The notes under the pieces were generated by a model that saw only the letters and a list, made by a program, of their open reading frames with translations, did no database searches and was not told where the DNA came from. A stretch of 64,000 nt of DNA from Parasulfuritortus sp037439465 (GTDB lineage: Bacteria; Pseudomonadota; Gammaproteobacteria; Burkholderiales; Thiobacillaceae). Below are positions 8,395 to 17,095 of the stretch, in pieces. Position 1 is the first letter of the stretch. Each line of letters starts with the position of its first letter. The DNA is taken from contig JBBIVX010000004.1 of the NCBI GenBank assembly GCA_037439465.1, forward strand, positions 62,001 through 126,000, given 5' to 3'. The position numbers were made by a program, and so were the translations under genes.

Positions 8395-10209
8395 ATGTCC
8401 CGCGCTCTCCGCAACATCGCCATCATCGCCCACGTCGACCATGGCAAGACCACTCTGGTGGACAAACTCATGCAGCAATCCGGCACCTTTGCCGCCTACC
8501 AGCAGATTGCCGAACGGGTGATGGACTCCAATGATCTGGAAAAAGAGCGCGGCATCACCATCCTGGCGAAGAATACCGCCATCGATTACCAGGGCACGCG
8601 CATCAACATCGTCGACACCCCCGGTCACGCCGATTTCGGCGGCGAAGTGGAGCGCGTCCTGGGCATGGTGGATGGCTGCCTGCTGCTGGTAGACGCGGTC
8701 GAAGGGCCGATGCCGCAGACGCGCTTCGTCACCCGCAAGGCATTGCAGCACGGCTTGAAGCCCATCGTGGTGGTGAACAAGGTGGACCGCCCTGGCGCTC
8801 GACCGGACTGGGTCATCAATCAGACTTTCGATCTCTTCGACAAGCTGGGCGCCAGCGAGGCGCAACTGGATTTTACTGTGGTCTATGCCTCCGCTCTGCA
8901 AGGCTGGGCCACCCTCGATCTGGCCCGGCCGACTGATAACATGAAGGCCTTGTACGAGGCCATACTGGCGCACGTCGAGGCGCCCCGCGACAATAGTGAC
9001 GAGCCATTGCAGATGCAGATCGCCGCGCTCGATTACTCCAACTACCTGGGCCGTCTCGGCATCGGTCGCATTCGCCGCGGTCGCATGAAACCCGGCCAGG
9101 AGGTCATGGTGATGGTGGGCGGGGACTTCCGGGAAAAGGCCAGAATCGTCCAGGTGCTTGGCTTCAAGGGCCTGGAGCGGGTGCCGGTGGAGGAGGCGCT
9201 GGCGGGTGACATCGTCATCGTCAGCGGCGTCGAGCATGTCGCCATCGGTGCCACTCTCGCCGATGCCGAACGGCCCGAGGCCCTGCCCATGATCACCGTT
9301 GACGAGCCGACGCTCACCATGAACTTCCAGGTCAACACCTCGCCCTTTGCTGGCCGCGAGGGCAAGTTCGTCACCAGTCGCAACCTGCGCGAACGCCTTT
9401 ACAAGGAGCTCAATATCAATGTCGCCCTGCGCGTCGAGGATACCGAGGATGCCGATGTGTTCAAGGTCTCCGGCCGGGGCGAGTTACATCTCACCATTCT
9501 CCTGGAGAACATGCGCCGCGAGGGTTACGAGTTGGCCGCATCGAGGCCGCAGGTGGTGACACGCGAACTGGACGGTGAAAAGCAGGAGCCCTATGAACTG
9601 CTCACCATTGACGTCGAGGAGAGCAACCAGGGCGCAATCATGGAGGAGATCGGCCTCAGGCGCGGCGACCTCATCGATATGGTGCCGGATGGCCACGGCC
9701 GTGTGCGTCTCGAATACCGCATCCCGGCGCGTGGTTTGATCGGTTTTCAGGGGGAGTTTCTGACGATGACCCGCGGTACCGGTCTGATGAGCCATGTATT
9801 CGACGACTGGGGCCCGGTCCGTCCCGATATGCCGGGACGGCGCAACGGCGTGCTCATCTCCGCCGAAAAGGGCGATGCCGTGGCCTATGCACTGTGGAAG
9901 CTGCAGGATCGTGGACGCATGTTCGTCAGCCCCGGCGACCCGCTCTACGAGGGCATGATCATCGGTGTGCACAGCCGCGACAATGATCTGGTGGTCAACC
10001 CCATCAAGGGCAAGCAGCTCACCAACGTGCGCGCTTCGGGCACCGACGAGGCGGTGCGGCTGACCCCGCCCATCGAGATGTCGCTGGAGCGCGCTGTCGA
10101 GTTCATCGAAGATGACGAGCTGGTCGAGATTACTCCGAAGTCGATCCGCCTGCGCAAGCGCTATCTCACCGACATCGAGCGCCGGCGCGCCGCTCGCGAG
10201 GCCATTTAG
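8395..10209 (+). CDS. typA: Translational GTPase TypA/BipA
   Basis: 604 residues from ATG 8395, whose protein begins MSRALRNIAIIAHVDHGKTT as usual in the family. A GTG 12 codons upstream (8359) lies in the predicted promoter and is rejected. The G1 motif AHVDHGKT, G2/switch region with RGITI, G3 DTPGHADF and G4 NKVDRP are all present. EF-G-like domains III and V and the BipA C-terminal domain follow. BipA is a ribosome-associated GTPase needed for 50S assembly and growth at low temperature or under stress. It is monocistronic or reads into mtfA, which starts 6 bp downstream. Confidence 0.97.
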   Translation: MSRALRNIAIIAHVDHGKTTLVDKLMQQSGTFAAYQQIAERVMDSNDLEKERGITILAKNTAIDYQGTRINIVDTPGHADFGGEVERVLGMVDGCLLLVDAVEGPMPQTRFVTRKALQHGLKPIVVVNKVDRPGARPDWVINQTFDLFDKLGASEAQLDFTVVYASALQGWATLDLARPTDNMKALYEAILAHVEAPRDNSDEPLQMQIAALDYSNYLGRLGIGRIRRGRMKPGQEVMVMVGGDFREKARIVQVLGFKGLERVPVEEALAGDIVIVSGVEHVAIGATLADAERPEALPMITVDEPTLTMNFQVNTSPFAGREGKFVTSRNLRERLYKELNINVALRVEDTEDADVFKVSGRGELHLTILLENMRREGYELAASRPQVVTRELDGEKQEPYELLTIDVEESNQGAIMEEIGLRRGDLIDMVPDGHGRVRLEYRIPARGLIGFQGEFLTMTRGTGLMSHVFDDWGPVRPDMPGRRNGVLISAEKGDAVAYALWKLQDRGRMFVSPGDPLYEGMIIGVHSRDNDLVVNPIKGKQLTNVRASGTDEAVRLTPPIEMSLERAVEFIEDDELVEITPKSIRLRKRYLTDIERRRAAREAI

Positions 10210-10215
10210 TCAAGC

Positions 10216-11004
10216 ATGGCCGGCTTGCTGGGCCGCCTGTTCGGCGCTGCCGCCACGCCCCGGCAGGTAGACGCGGCGGCCTGGTCGGAGGTCGTCGGCC
10301 AGCCGGTGTTCGCCGGTCTGATGGCAACCGAACGGGCCCGCTTGCGGGAACTGGCCGGCCGCTTGCTGCTAGACAAAACCTTTACCGGCGCGGCCGGGCA
10401 GGAGGTGGATGACGCCATGGCCACCACCATCGCCGCCTTTGCCGCCTTGCCGGTGCTGAATCTGGGTTATGACTGGTATCAAGGATGGAACGAGATCGTC
10501 GTCTATCCCGCTCAGTTCGTACCGGAGCGGGAAGTCACCGACCCGTTCGGTGTCGTGCACCGGCTGCGCCAGCCCATGAGCGGCGAGGCGTGGGAAGGGG
10601 GCCCCATGGTGTTGTCCTGGGATGACGTTCTTTATTCCGGTGGCGGCGATGGCTACAACGTCGTCATCCATGAATTCGCCCATAAGCTGGATATGAAAAA
10701 TGGCGCCGTCGATGGTTTGCCACCCATGCATGCCGATATGCGGGTGGCGGACTGGGCGGATGTCTTCAATGCTGCCTACCTTGATTTCTGCCGGCGCGTG
10801 GACGGCGGCGAGGAACCCGAGATCGATCCCTATGCGGCGGAGAGTCCGGCCGAGTTCTTCGCCGTTCTCTCGGAATATTTTTTCGAGTGGCCGACGGCGC
10901 TGCATGGCGAGTATCCGGCTGCGTATGCCCAACTGGCGCGATTCTACAAACAGGATCCGCTATCGCGTTTGGAGTCTTTGCCACATGCCCCCGCCACACC
11001 CTGA
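10216..11004 (+). CDS. mtfA: MtfA-type zinc peptidase (M90 family)
   Basis: 262 residues, the usual MtfA size. The zinc-binding HEFAHKLD motif is at residues 152-159. The conserved segments WxGWNEIVVYP-like, GEAWEGGPMVLSW and AAESPAEFFAVLSEYFFE are visible. MtfA in E. coli binds the glucose repressor Mlc and has aminopeptidase activity; its partner in this organism is unknown. It begins 6 bp after typA and overlaps the thioredoxin gene by 20 bp, so the three may share a transcript. Confidence 0.9.
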   Translation: MAGLLGRLFGAAATPRQVDAAAWSEVVGQPVFAGLMATERARLRELAGRLLLDKTFTGAAGQEVDDAMATTIAAFAALPVLNLGYDWYQGWNEIVVYPAQFVPEREVTDPFGVVHRLRQPMSGEAWEGGPMVLSWDDVLYSGGGDGYNVVIHEFAHKLDMKNGAVDGLPPMHADMRVADWADVFNAAYLDFCRRVDGGEEPEIDPYAAESPAEFFAVLSEYFFEWPTALHGEYPAAYAQLARFYKQDPLSRLESLPHAPATP

Positions 11005-11371
11005 TCCTGGCCACCACGCGACCCCCGGCGCGCCTGCCATCGTCGACACCGATGTACACCGCTTCGCGGCCGATGTTATAGAGTCCTCGCGCCAATGCCT
11101 GGTCATCGTCGATTTGTGGGCGGACTGGTGCGGTCCCTGCCATGTACTGACGCCGGTGCTGAATAGGGTGCTTGCGGCCTTTGGCGAACGGGTACGCCTG
11201 GTCAAGGTCGAGGTGGACGCGGATGACAATATGAAGATTGCCGGCCGTTACAGCGCCAGGGGTTTCCCTACCGTGCTGTTATTCAAGGCAGGCGAGCTTG
11301 TGGACCGTTTCCACGGCGCCAAGCCGGAACACTTCGTGCGGGAATTCATTGCCCGCCATCTGGCCGCCTGA
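10985..11371 (+). CDS. Thioredoxin family protein
   Basis: 128 residues from ATG 10985, which overlaps the end of mtfA in another frame. The thioredoxin fold signature WCGPC is at residues 48-52, followed by the cis-Pro segment GFPTVLLF. The N terminus has a Pro/His-rich extension of about 20 residues before the fold and no export signal, so it is probably cytoplasmic. It should act as a dithiol reductase or co-reductant for peroxiredoxin-type enzymes. A further in-frame upstream extension exists but lies wholly inside mtfA. Confidence 0.9.
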   Translation: MPPPHPDPGHHATPGAPAIVDTDVHRFAADVIESSRQCLVIVDLWADWCGPCHVLTPVLNRVLAAFGERVRLVKVEVDADDNMKIAGRYSARGFPTVLLFKAGELVDRFHGAKPEHFVREFIARHLAA

Positions 11372-11450
11372 CCCTGATCCGGCTACGCCACCCGTAACTC
11401 CAGGCCTGGCACCGTTAGGTCGAGAGATTGGCGGACGGCCGAGGCGGCAA

Positions 11451-11478
11451 TAAAAAAGCCGGCCTGTGGGCCGGCTTC
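11451..11478 (-). terminator. Rho-independent terminator of the Ala/Pro lipoprotein gene
   Basis: A perfect 9-bp stem (AAGCCGGCC with GGCCGGCTT) has a four-base loop. On the minus strand it is followed by a run of T (AAAAAA at 11452-11457 on the plus strand). It lies about 20 bp past the stop of the lipoprotein gene. It could also help stop plus-strand transcripts from the thioredoxin gene. Confidence 0.85.
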
Positions 11479-11498
11479 TGCTCTGGACAAATAACGAA

Positions 11499-11717
11499 TT
11501 ACTTGGCCGGAGCGGCAGGAGCCGGAGCAGCGGCATCGGCCGGAGCAGCGGGAGCCGGAGCAGCGGCATCGGCCGGAGCAGCGGGAGCCGGAGCAGCGGG
11601 AGCCGGAGCAGCGGCTTCAGGGGCCGGGGCAGCGGGCGGGGGAGCGGCTTCTTCTTTCTTACCACAGGCAGACAGGCCCAGGGCCAGCAGAGCAGCGAGC
11701 AGGACAGAATATTTCAT
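11499..11717 (-). CDS. Small Ala/Pro-repeat lipoprotein
   Basis: 72 residues. A short signal peptide (MKYSVLLAALLALGLSAC) ends in a lipobox LSAC, so the protein should be lipidated at Cys18. The mature part starts with GKKEEAAPPP and is then only Ala and Pro with occasional Asp, in 11-residue repeats, ending in Lys. ATG 11717 is chosen because the signal peptide starts there; a longer in-frame start (11765) would bury it. It has its own promoter and a strong terminator, which points to a real, possibly abundant, transcript. It may be a spacer-like or structural lipoprotein; the function is unknown. Confidence 0.8.
   Translation of the reverse strand: MKYSVLLAALLALGLSACGKKEEAAPPPAAPAPEAAAPAPAAPAPAAPADAAAPAPAAPADAAAPAPAAPAK
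11528..11593. repeat. 33-bp tandem repeat inside the lipoprotein gene
   Basis: Two identical 33-bp units start at 11528 and 11561, with partial copies on both sides. They encode the 11-residue unit of Ala, Pro and one Asp. The unit length is a multiple of three, so changes in copy number keep the frame. Confidence 0.85.
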
Positions 11718-11795
11718 TGCATGTTCCCTTAAACAAAGTTGATCAACACGTGTCAATCGAAACATACGAAAGTGCAGTATGAATCGACAGCGCGC

Positions 11796-11804
11796 ATTCT
11801 AGCA
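11796..11804 (-). promoter_or_regulatory. Extended -10 for the lipoprotein gene
   Basis: On the minus strand the sequence reads TGCTAGAAT, a good extended -10 about 80 bases before the lipoprotein start. It lies in a notably AT-rich 160-bp gap, which otherwise shows no gene. Confidence 0.45.
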
Positions 11805-11878
11805 AATTGCCTATTGAATACCAGTGGGGTACTTGAATTTTCTGCGTTAACTATTCATTGTCGCAAAATTGGAACAAT

Positions 11879-13054
11879 TCACGCGCCGCCCGGATGCAGG
11901 AATCCATCCCGGTACCACTCATGCAGCAATAGCCCAAGAGCCGGCTCAAAATCATCGCCGGGCAGCCTGCGCCTGTCCGCAAGTTGTTGCAGCAAAGGCA
12001 AGAAGTGCGCCACGGCCTCGATCCTTTCGCCATTCACGAAAACGGCATCATGGCGATACAGCATGCGGGTCCGCGCATCCAGGCACACGCCACGTTCACG
12101 CACCGCTTGCCGGAAACGGGCGATGCCAGCCGGGCGGGCGGGCGGATCGAAAAATACCTGCGGTTTGGGTTCGCTCAGGTAGCGCCCGAGAAAGTCCTCC
12201 AGGTCGGCATCCCCCCAGCGCAGGTTACGAATCATGGTTTTCAGACGCCGGGCCATCAAGGCCGGGATTTCGCCGGGCCGGTCGCCGGCCGTCAGGTCGG
12301 GGTCGGCATAGAGGCCGGTCAGATGCAGGTTGTCTTGCAGATAAGCGAGAAACGCCATTGTCATCTCCTGGGCAGTAGGCGCCCGGAAGCCGATCGACCA
12401 GGTCATGCAGTTGCTGAGGGCGACGCCGTTGTGGGCGTATTTTGGGGGCAGGTAAAGCATGTCGCCGGGCTCCAGCTCCCAGGATTGGTCGACGCGAAAG
12501 CGCTTGAGAAGGCGCAGCGGGCAGTTGTCGATGAGCTCCAGGTCGTCCTGACCGCTAATTTCCCAGCGCCGCCGTCCCAGCCCCTGGATGAGGAATACGT
12601 CGTAGGAATCGAAATGGGGGCCGACGCCGCCGCCGGGCGGCGCGAAGCTGACCATGAGGTCGTCGAGACGGGCGTAGGGGGCAAAGTTGAAGGCGTTGAG
12701 CAGACTGTCTCCGGCCGGTATGAGCATATTCACGCCCGATACCAACAGGCTCCAGTTGCGTCTGGGCAGACTGGCCAGTTGTGCCGGCGCGAAGGGCCCA
12801 TGGCGTAGTCGCCAGTTGCCGCGCACTGGCCGCACCAGGCGGCTTTCTGCGTCATCGCGGCAAGCGAGATCGATAAGCCCCTGGCCATCCAGTACGCGTT
12901 CCAGGCCAGGGACGGCCTGGCGTACCAGCAGGGGTTTTTTCTGCCAGTAGTCGTGGAAGAAGCGCCGGGCCGATATCCCGCCTAGCAGGGTCTTTATGGG
13001 CGGGGCGGTAAAACGGCGGGAATATTGGTTGCGCGTGGTCATCGGTGGGCCCAT
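11879..13054 (-). CDS. roxA: JmjC cupin ribosomal oxygenase (RoxA/YcfD-like)
   Basis: 391 residues. The JmjC fold carries the iron ligands H147-x-D149 (in GPHFDSYDVF) and H208 (in PPKYAHNG), and a C-terminal winged-helix-like region follows. Family members are Fe(II)/2-oxoglutarate oxygenases; E. coli YcfD hydroxylates an arginine of ribosomal protein uL16. The start could be ATG 13054 or 13042; neither has a strong ribosome site. The gene is divergent from bcp with a short shared control region. The substrate is assigned from family knowledge only. Confidence 0.85.
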   Translation of the reverse strand: MGPPMTTRNQYSRRFTAPPIKTLLGGISARRFFHDYWQKKPLLVRQAVPGLERVLDGQGLIDLACRDDAESRLVRPVRGNWRLRHGPFAPAQLASLPRRNWSLLVSGVNMLIPAGDSLLNAFNFAPYARLDDLMVSFAPPGGGVGPHFDSYDVFLIQGLGRRRWEISGQDDLELIDNCPLRLLKRFRVDQSWELEPGDMLYLPPKYAHNGVALSNCMTWSIGFRAPTAQEMTMAFLAYLQDNLHLTGLYADPDLTAGDRPGEIPALMARRLKTMIRNLRWGDADLEDFLGRYLSEPKPQVFFDPPARPAGIARFRQAVRERGVCLDARTRMLYRHDAVFVNGERIEAVAHFLPLLQQLADRRRLPGDDFEPALGLLLHEWYRDGFLHPGGA

Positions 13055-13059
13055 ATAAT
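13054..13059 (+). promoter_or_regulatory. -10 element (TATAAT) for bcp
   Basis: A perfect TATAAT lies 32 bp before the bcp start, within the short divergent region shared with the RoxA-like gene. The upstream -35 is weak (TTGCGC with long spacing). A clear GAGG ribosome site precedes the bcp ATG. Confidence 0.45.
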
Positions 13060-13091
13060 TTGATCATGTCCCAACGCAATGCGAGGTCGAT

Positions 13092-13556
13092 ATGCTCAAA
13101 CCGGGCGACAAGGCGCCGGATTTCGAACTGCCGGATGCCGACATGGAGATCGCCCGGTTGGCCGATTACAGCAACAAGCGGAACATCGTGCTGTATTTCT
13201 ATGTGCGCGATGATACGCCCGGCTGTACCACGGAGGCCATTGAATTCAGCGACCTGGACAGCGAGTTCGACCGCCAGGGGTTCGCCGTGCTGGGCGTGTC
13301 GCGCGACGATTGCATCAGCCACGGGGTCTTTCGCGACAAGCATGGCATCACCGTCCGGCTATTGGCGGACAAGGAGGGGCTGGTCTGCAAACGCTATGGC
13401 GTCCTTGCCTGCAAGGAGGTCGATGGCGTGAGGCGCGAGCATGTCGAGCGTTCCACCTTTGTCATCGACAAAAAAGGTCTTGTCCGCGCCGTTTTCCGTG
13501 GTGTCAATGCCAAGGGACACGCGGCAGAAATTTTGAAACTCATCAAGGAGTCATGA
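13092..13556 (+). CDS. bcp: Thioredoxin-dependent peroxiredoxin Bcp/PrxQ
   Basis: 154 residues. The peroxidatic cysteine is C45 in TPGCTTEA. In Bcp proteins with a resolving cysteine it sits five residues later; that position is not Cys here, so this may be a one-cysteine type or use a different resolving Cys (candidates near DDCISH or LVCKRYG/LACKE). It reduces hydrogen and organic peroxides using thioredoxin. The SD GAGG at 13083-13086 fixes the start. The next gene (slyD-like) starts directly after the stop codon, giving an operon. Confidence 0.93.
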   Translation: MLKPGDKAPDFELPDADMEIARLADYSNKRNIVLYFYVRDDTPGCTTEAIEFSDLDSEFDRQGFAVLGVSRDDCISHGVFRDKHGITVRLLADKEGLVCKRYGVLACKEVDGVRREHVERSTFVIDKKGLVRAVFRGVNAKGHAAEILKLIKES

Positions 13557-14048
13557 ATGCACATCGCCAAGGATACGGTGGTGACCTTTTCCTATCGCTT
13601 GACCACACTGCAAGGCGAATTACTGGAAGAGGCCACGGCGGCGGAGCCGGCGGCCTATCTGCATGGCGGCTATGACGGCATCTTTGCCAAGGTGGAGGCG
13701 GCCCTGGAGGGCCAGCCGGAGGGCGGCGAGATCGATCTGGTGTTGGAGCCGGAAGACGGGTTTGGGGAATATGATGCGGAACTGGTGCGGGTGGAGGACG
13801 CCGAGCGTTTCCCGCCCGACGTCGAGGTGGGGATGCAATTCGAAGGCGGCAGTGAGAATGGCCAACATCACCTTATCTATACTGTCACCGACGTGGCCGA
13901 CGGCAAGGTGGTGGTCGACGGCAACCACCCGCTGGCCGGCCTGTCGCTGCGCGTGCAATGTCATGTCGAGTCCGTGCGCACGGCGCTTCCGGCTGAGATC
14001 GAGCACGGTCACGTGCATGCTCACGGCAATCAGCACCACCCTCATTGA
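13557..14048 (+). CDS. slyD: FKBP-type peptidyl-prolyl isomerase SlyD
   Basis: 163 residues. The SlyD fold is recognisable from TVVTFSYRL at the start, the GIFAKVEAALEGQ loop, EPEDGFGEYD and the insert-in-flap domain. The tail is His-rich (HGHVHAHGNQHHPH), as in metal-binding SlyD proteins that deliver nickel. It is a cytoplasmic folding catalyst and chaperone. Its ATG follows the bcp TGA with no gap, so it is translationally coupled to bcp. Confidence 0.93.
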   Translation: MHIAKDTVVTFSYRLTTLQGELLEEATAAEPAAYLHGGYDGIFAKVEAALEGQPEGGEIDLVLEPEDGFGEYDAELVRVEDAERFPPDVEVGMQFEGGSENGQHHLIYTVTDVADGKVVVDGNHPLAGLSLRVQCHVESVRTALPAEIEHGHVHAHGNQHHPH

Positions 14049-14063
14049 TCAGGGCGGGCGCGG

Positions 14064-14069
14064 TACAAT
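14064..14069 (+). promoter_or_regulatory. Possible -10 (TACAAT) for accA
   Basis: TACAAT lies 32 bp before the accA start in the 52-bp gap after slyD. No good -35 hexamer is placed at the right spacing. Confidence 0.35.
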
Positions 14070-14100
14070 GCCCACCCTTCACCCGCGTTGACTTGCCGAC

Positions 14101-15087
14101 ATGAAAACCACTTTTCTCGAATTCGAGCAGCCCCTGGCCGAGCTCGAGGCCAAGATCGAGGCCTTGTCCCGTAACAATAGCGAGGACGGTGAGCCGGTCA
14201 GCGGTGGTGTCGACTACTCTGAAGACATCGCCCGCCTGCGCAAGAAGGGCGTCACCCTCACCAAGGACATTTACGCCAAGCTCTCCGCCTGGCAGATCGC
14301 CCAGGTGGCTCGCCACCCGCAACGGCCTTACAGCCTGGATTACATCAACGGCCTGTTTACCGATTTCGTCGAGCTGCACGGCGACCGTGCCTTCGCCGAC
14401 GATCCGGCCATCGTCGCTGGTCTCGCCCGCTTCCAGGGCGAGCCGGTGGTAGTGATCGGTCACCAGAAAGGCCGGGACACCAAGGAGAGGCAATACCGCA
14501 ATTTCGGTATGCCACGCCCCGAGGGCTATCGCAAGGCCCTGCGTCTGCTGCGCCTGGCCGAGAAGTTTCAGTTGCCGGTGATGACCTTCATCGATACGCC
14601 GGGCGCTTACCCCGGCATCGAGGCGGAGGAACGCGGTCAATCCGAGGCCATCGCCCGCAATCTCTACGTCATGGCCGAACTGAAAACGCCGATCATCTGC
14701 ACGGTGATCGGCGAGGGCGGCTCCGGCGGCGCCCTGGCCATCGGTGTCGGCGACGTGGTGATGATGTTGCAGTACGCCACGTATTCCGTCATTTCGCCCG
14801 AAGGCTGCGCCTCCATCCTCTGGAAAAGCGCCGACAAGGCGGCGCAGGCCGCGGAGACTCTGGGCATCACGGCGCCGCGGCTCAAATCGCTCGGGCTGAT
14901 CGACAAGGTCGTGCATGAGCCCCTGGGAGGTGCCCAGCGTAACTACGAGGGCATGATTGAGAACCTGCGCGATGCCCTGGTGGAGGCCCTGTTCGAGGTA
15001 CGCGAACAGCCTCTCGATGCCCTGCTCAATAGCCGTTATGCCCGCCTTTTGAGTTATGGCAAATTCAAGGAGACGCGAGCGCGTTGA
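14101..15087 (+). CDS. accA: Acetyl-CoA carboxylase carboxyltransferase subunit alpha
   Basis: 328 residues, close to the usual 320. Conserved blocks include FLEFEQPLAELEAKIEAL at the N terminus, LHGDRAFADDPAI, GHQKGRDTKE, FGMPRPEGYRKA, DTPGAYPGIEAEERGQ and GEGGSGGALAI. With AccD it forms the carboxyltransferase that moves carboxyl from biotin-BCCP to acetyl-CoA, giving malonyl-CoA for fatty acid synthesis. The stop codon overlaps a possible TTG start of tilS; accA-tilS adjacency is common in betaproteobacteria. Confidence 0.98.
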   Translation: MKTTFLEFEQPLAELEAKIEALSRNNSEDGEPVSGGVDYSEDIARLRKKGVTLTKDIYAKLSAWQIAQVARHPQRPYSLDYINGLFTDFVELHGDRAFADDPAIVAGLARFQGEPVVVIGHQKGRDTKERQYRNFGMPRPEGYRKALRLLRLAEKFQLPVMTFIDTPGAYPGIEAEERGQSEAIARNLYVMAELKTPIICTVIGEGGSGGALAIGVGDVVMMLQYATYSVISPEGCASILWKSADKAAQAAETLGITAPRLKSLGLIDKVVHEPLGGAQRNYEGMIENLRDALVEALFEVREQPLDALLNSRYARLLSYGKFKETRAR

Positions 15088-15113
15088 TTGCTTGCGGCCG
15101 CGGCATTCCCGCC

Positions 15114-16448
15114 ATGCTCGCTGACCCGACTGCCGTCGTCCGCGCCTTTCTCCGCCCACGCCTGTTCCCTGCCGCCCGGCTTTGCCTGGGCTATTCCGGG
15201 GGGCTCGACTCCTCCGTGCTGCTGCACGTTCTGGCCAGGCTGCGCGCCGAGCTGGGTTTCCACCTCACCGCCGTGCATGTCCACCATGGTCTGTCCAGGC
15301 ACGCTGACGACTGGGCCGAGTTCTGCCGCCGGGCCTGCGCCTGCCTGGCCGTACCCTTGGAAATCAGGCGGGTTAAGGTAGTGAATGCAGGCGATGGCAT
15401 TGAGGCCGCGGCACGGCGGGCACGTTATCGGGTCTACGCCGAACAGGCCGCCGACTTCCTGCTGCTCGCCCATCAGCAGGATGACCAGGCGGAAACATTG
15501 CTGCTGCGGCTACTGCGGGGCGCTGGCGTGCGCGGCCTGGCCGCCATGGCGGCGGAGCGGCCGCTGGTCGAGGGCCGGACCCGCCTGTTGCGGCCCTTGT
15601 TGTCGGTGACGCGGCGGCAACTGGAGGACTATGCGGCCGCAAACCAAATGGCTGCACTGCAGGATGAGAGCAATATGGACGTCGCTTATCGGCGCAACTG
15701 GCTGCGACAGCAGGTGTTGCCGTTAATCGAGACACGGCAGCCGGCCATACGGCAGTTATTGGCACGCAGCGCCGAACAGTTGGCGGAGAGTGCCGGGCTG
15801 CTCGATGACCTGGCCCGCCTTGATCTCGGCCAGGCCGACGTCGGGGGCGGTTTGCCGCTCCATCTGCTGGCCGAATCGAGCGGGGCGCGGGCGAGAAATC
15901 TGCTGCGTTACTGGTTGCGGCGGCAAACCGGCGTATCGCCGTCCAGCGCCAAGCTGGACGATATGCTTCATCAGTTGCGCGACGCCCGGCCCGACCGGCA
16001 GCCGGCCATAGCCTGGGCCGGCGGAGTGCTGCGGCGTCGGGATGGGTGCGTGCTGTGGATTACACCGCCGCCGCCGGCGCCGGTAGGCGTCTGGGCCTGG
16101 CATGGCGAGCGCGTTCTCATCCTGGCCGACTATGGCAGTTTGCACTTTACCCCGAACCTGGGCGAGGGGCTCAGGGCGGCTGCGTTGTCGGCGGCTGGCG
16201 GCACGGTTGGCTGGCGTCGGGGTGGCGAGCGGCTGCAACCGGAATGTGGACGGCCAAATCGTTGCCTCAAGGACTTGTTGCGGGAGTCTGGCGTTGCCCC
16301 CGAACAACGTTTCCGCTTGCCGCTGCTGTGGTTGGCAGACCGACTGGTTTGGGTGGCCGGTATTGGTGTCGATTGCGCCTTTCAGGCCGCGCCAGAAGAG
16401 CCGGGCTGGCTTGTTTCGTGGCGGCCGAAAGAGTCACCTGGCGGCTGA
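15114..16448 (+). CDS. tilS: tRNA(Ile)-lysidine synthase
   Basis: 444 residues from ATG 15114. The PP-loop ATP site GYSGGLDSSVLLH is near the N terminus, and HQQDDQAETLLLRLLRGAG, EDESNMD-like and the C-terminal TilS domain follow. It converts cytidine 34 of tRNA-Ile(CAU) to lysidine so that it reads AUA, an essential step. A TTG ten codons upstream (15084) overlapping the accA stop is an alternative start. The 3' end overlaps the degraded SPOR reading frame on the other strand. Confidence 0.95.
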   Translation: MLADPTAVVRAFLRPRLFPAARLCLGYSGGLDSSVLLHVLARLRAELGFHLTAVHVHHGLSRHADDWAEFCRRACACLAVPLEIRRVKVVNAGDGIEAAARRARYRVYAEQAADFLLLAHQQDDQAETLLLRLLRGAGVRGLAAMAAERPLVEGRTRLLRPLLSVTRRQLEDYAAANQMAALQDESNMDVAYRRNWLRQQVLPLIETRQPAIRQLLARSAEQLAESAGLLDDLARLDLGQADVGGGLPLHLLAESSGARARNLLRYWLRRQTGVSPSSAKLDDMLHQLRDARPDRQPAIAWAGGVLRRRDGCVLWITPPPPAPVGVWAWHGERVLILADYGSLHFTPNLGEGLRAAALSAAGGTVGWRRGGERLQPECGRPNRCLKDLLRESGVAPEQRFRLPLLWLADRLVWVAGIGVDCAFQAAPEEPGWLVSWRPKESPGG

Positions 16449-16983
16449 CGCCCAGCCGTTTCAGTTCAGCCTGGGCCTTCACTGCTTCCGCCTTGTTGAG
16501 AAACGGCCCGATCTGGACACGGCTCTCGATATAGGCCCGGCCCCCCTGTTAATGCAATCGCTCCACCGCCTTCTGCGCGTTGGCGGGGTGGGCGAAAGCA
16601 CCGAGTTGTAGCGTGTAGGCACCGCCGGCGGCCGCGATGGCTGTCGCGGCGGTGTGGCCAGCGGCGGGGCTTCTGCCGGCCTGACGGGCTGCACGGGCGC
16701 GGCGGGCGTTGGCGTCGTGTCGGTTGCGTTTCTCGCCGATTCCGGCGCGGGCGCCGTCATTTCCACGGCTATGCCGTGCCTTGACGTAGCGGGGGGCGGC
16801 GGGGCGGAGCTGGGTGGCGCGGCAGTGATCGGCGTCGGCGCCGGCTGGGGCAGGTTTGGCCACCTTGCCAACTTTGTCCAGATACCAGAGCGTAGCCAGT
16901 GCCGCGGTGGTTATGACAGCCGCCACACCCAAGCGGACGATGGGACTTGCGGCGGGCATCGGAGACGTCCGCGGTGGCCGCAT
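16267..16983 (-). pseudogene. SPOR-domain protein, interrupted
   Basis: The first 144 codons (16549-16983) contain an N-terminal TM helix (about residues 15-35) and the first half of a SPOR domain (GGAYTLQLGAFAHPANAQKA). An in-frame TAA follows ERLH. Directly after it, the same frame continues with QGGRAYIESRVQIGPFLNKA, clearly the second half of the SPOR domain, running until 16267 across the tilS end. One base change (such as CAA to TAA) explains the break. The linker reads as Arg/His-rich in this frame but as a typical Pro/Ala-rich linker in another frame, so paired frameshifts are also possible. An intact protein would bind denuded septal peptidoglycan. Confidence 0.65.
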
Positions 16984-17095
16984 GCTCTGCCATCGGCATC
17001 CCTTCGCTTCACGGTATGTCTTTATTTTAAGGGGCTTTCATGCTATTTTTCGCAACCTTTTGCAGGTTTATTTACTACCTTTGGAGAAAAACAAC

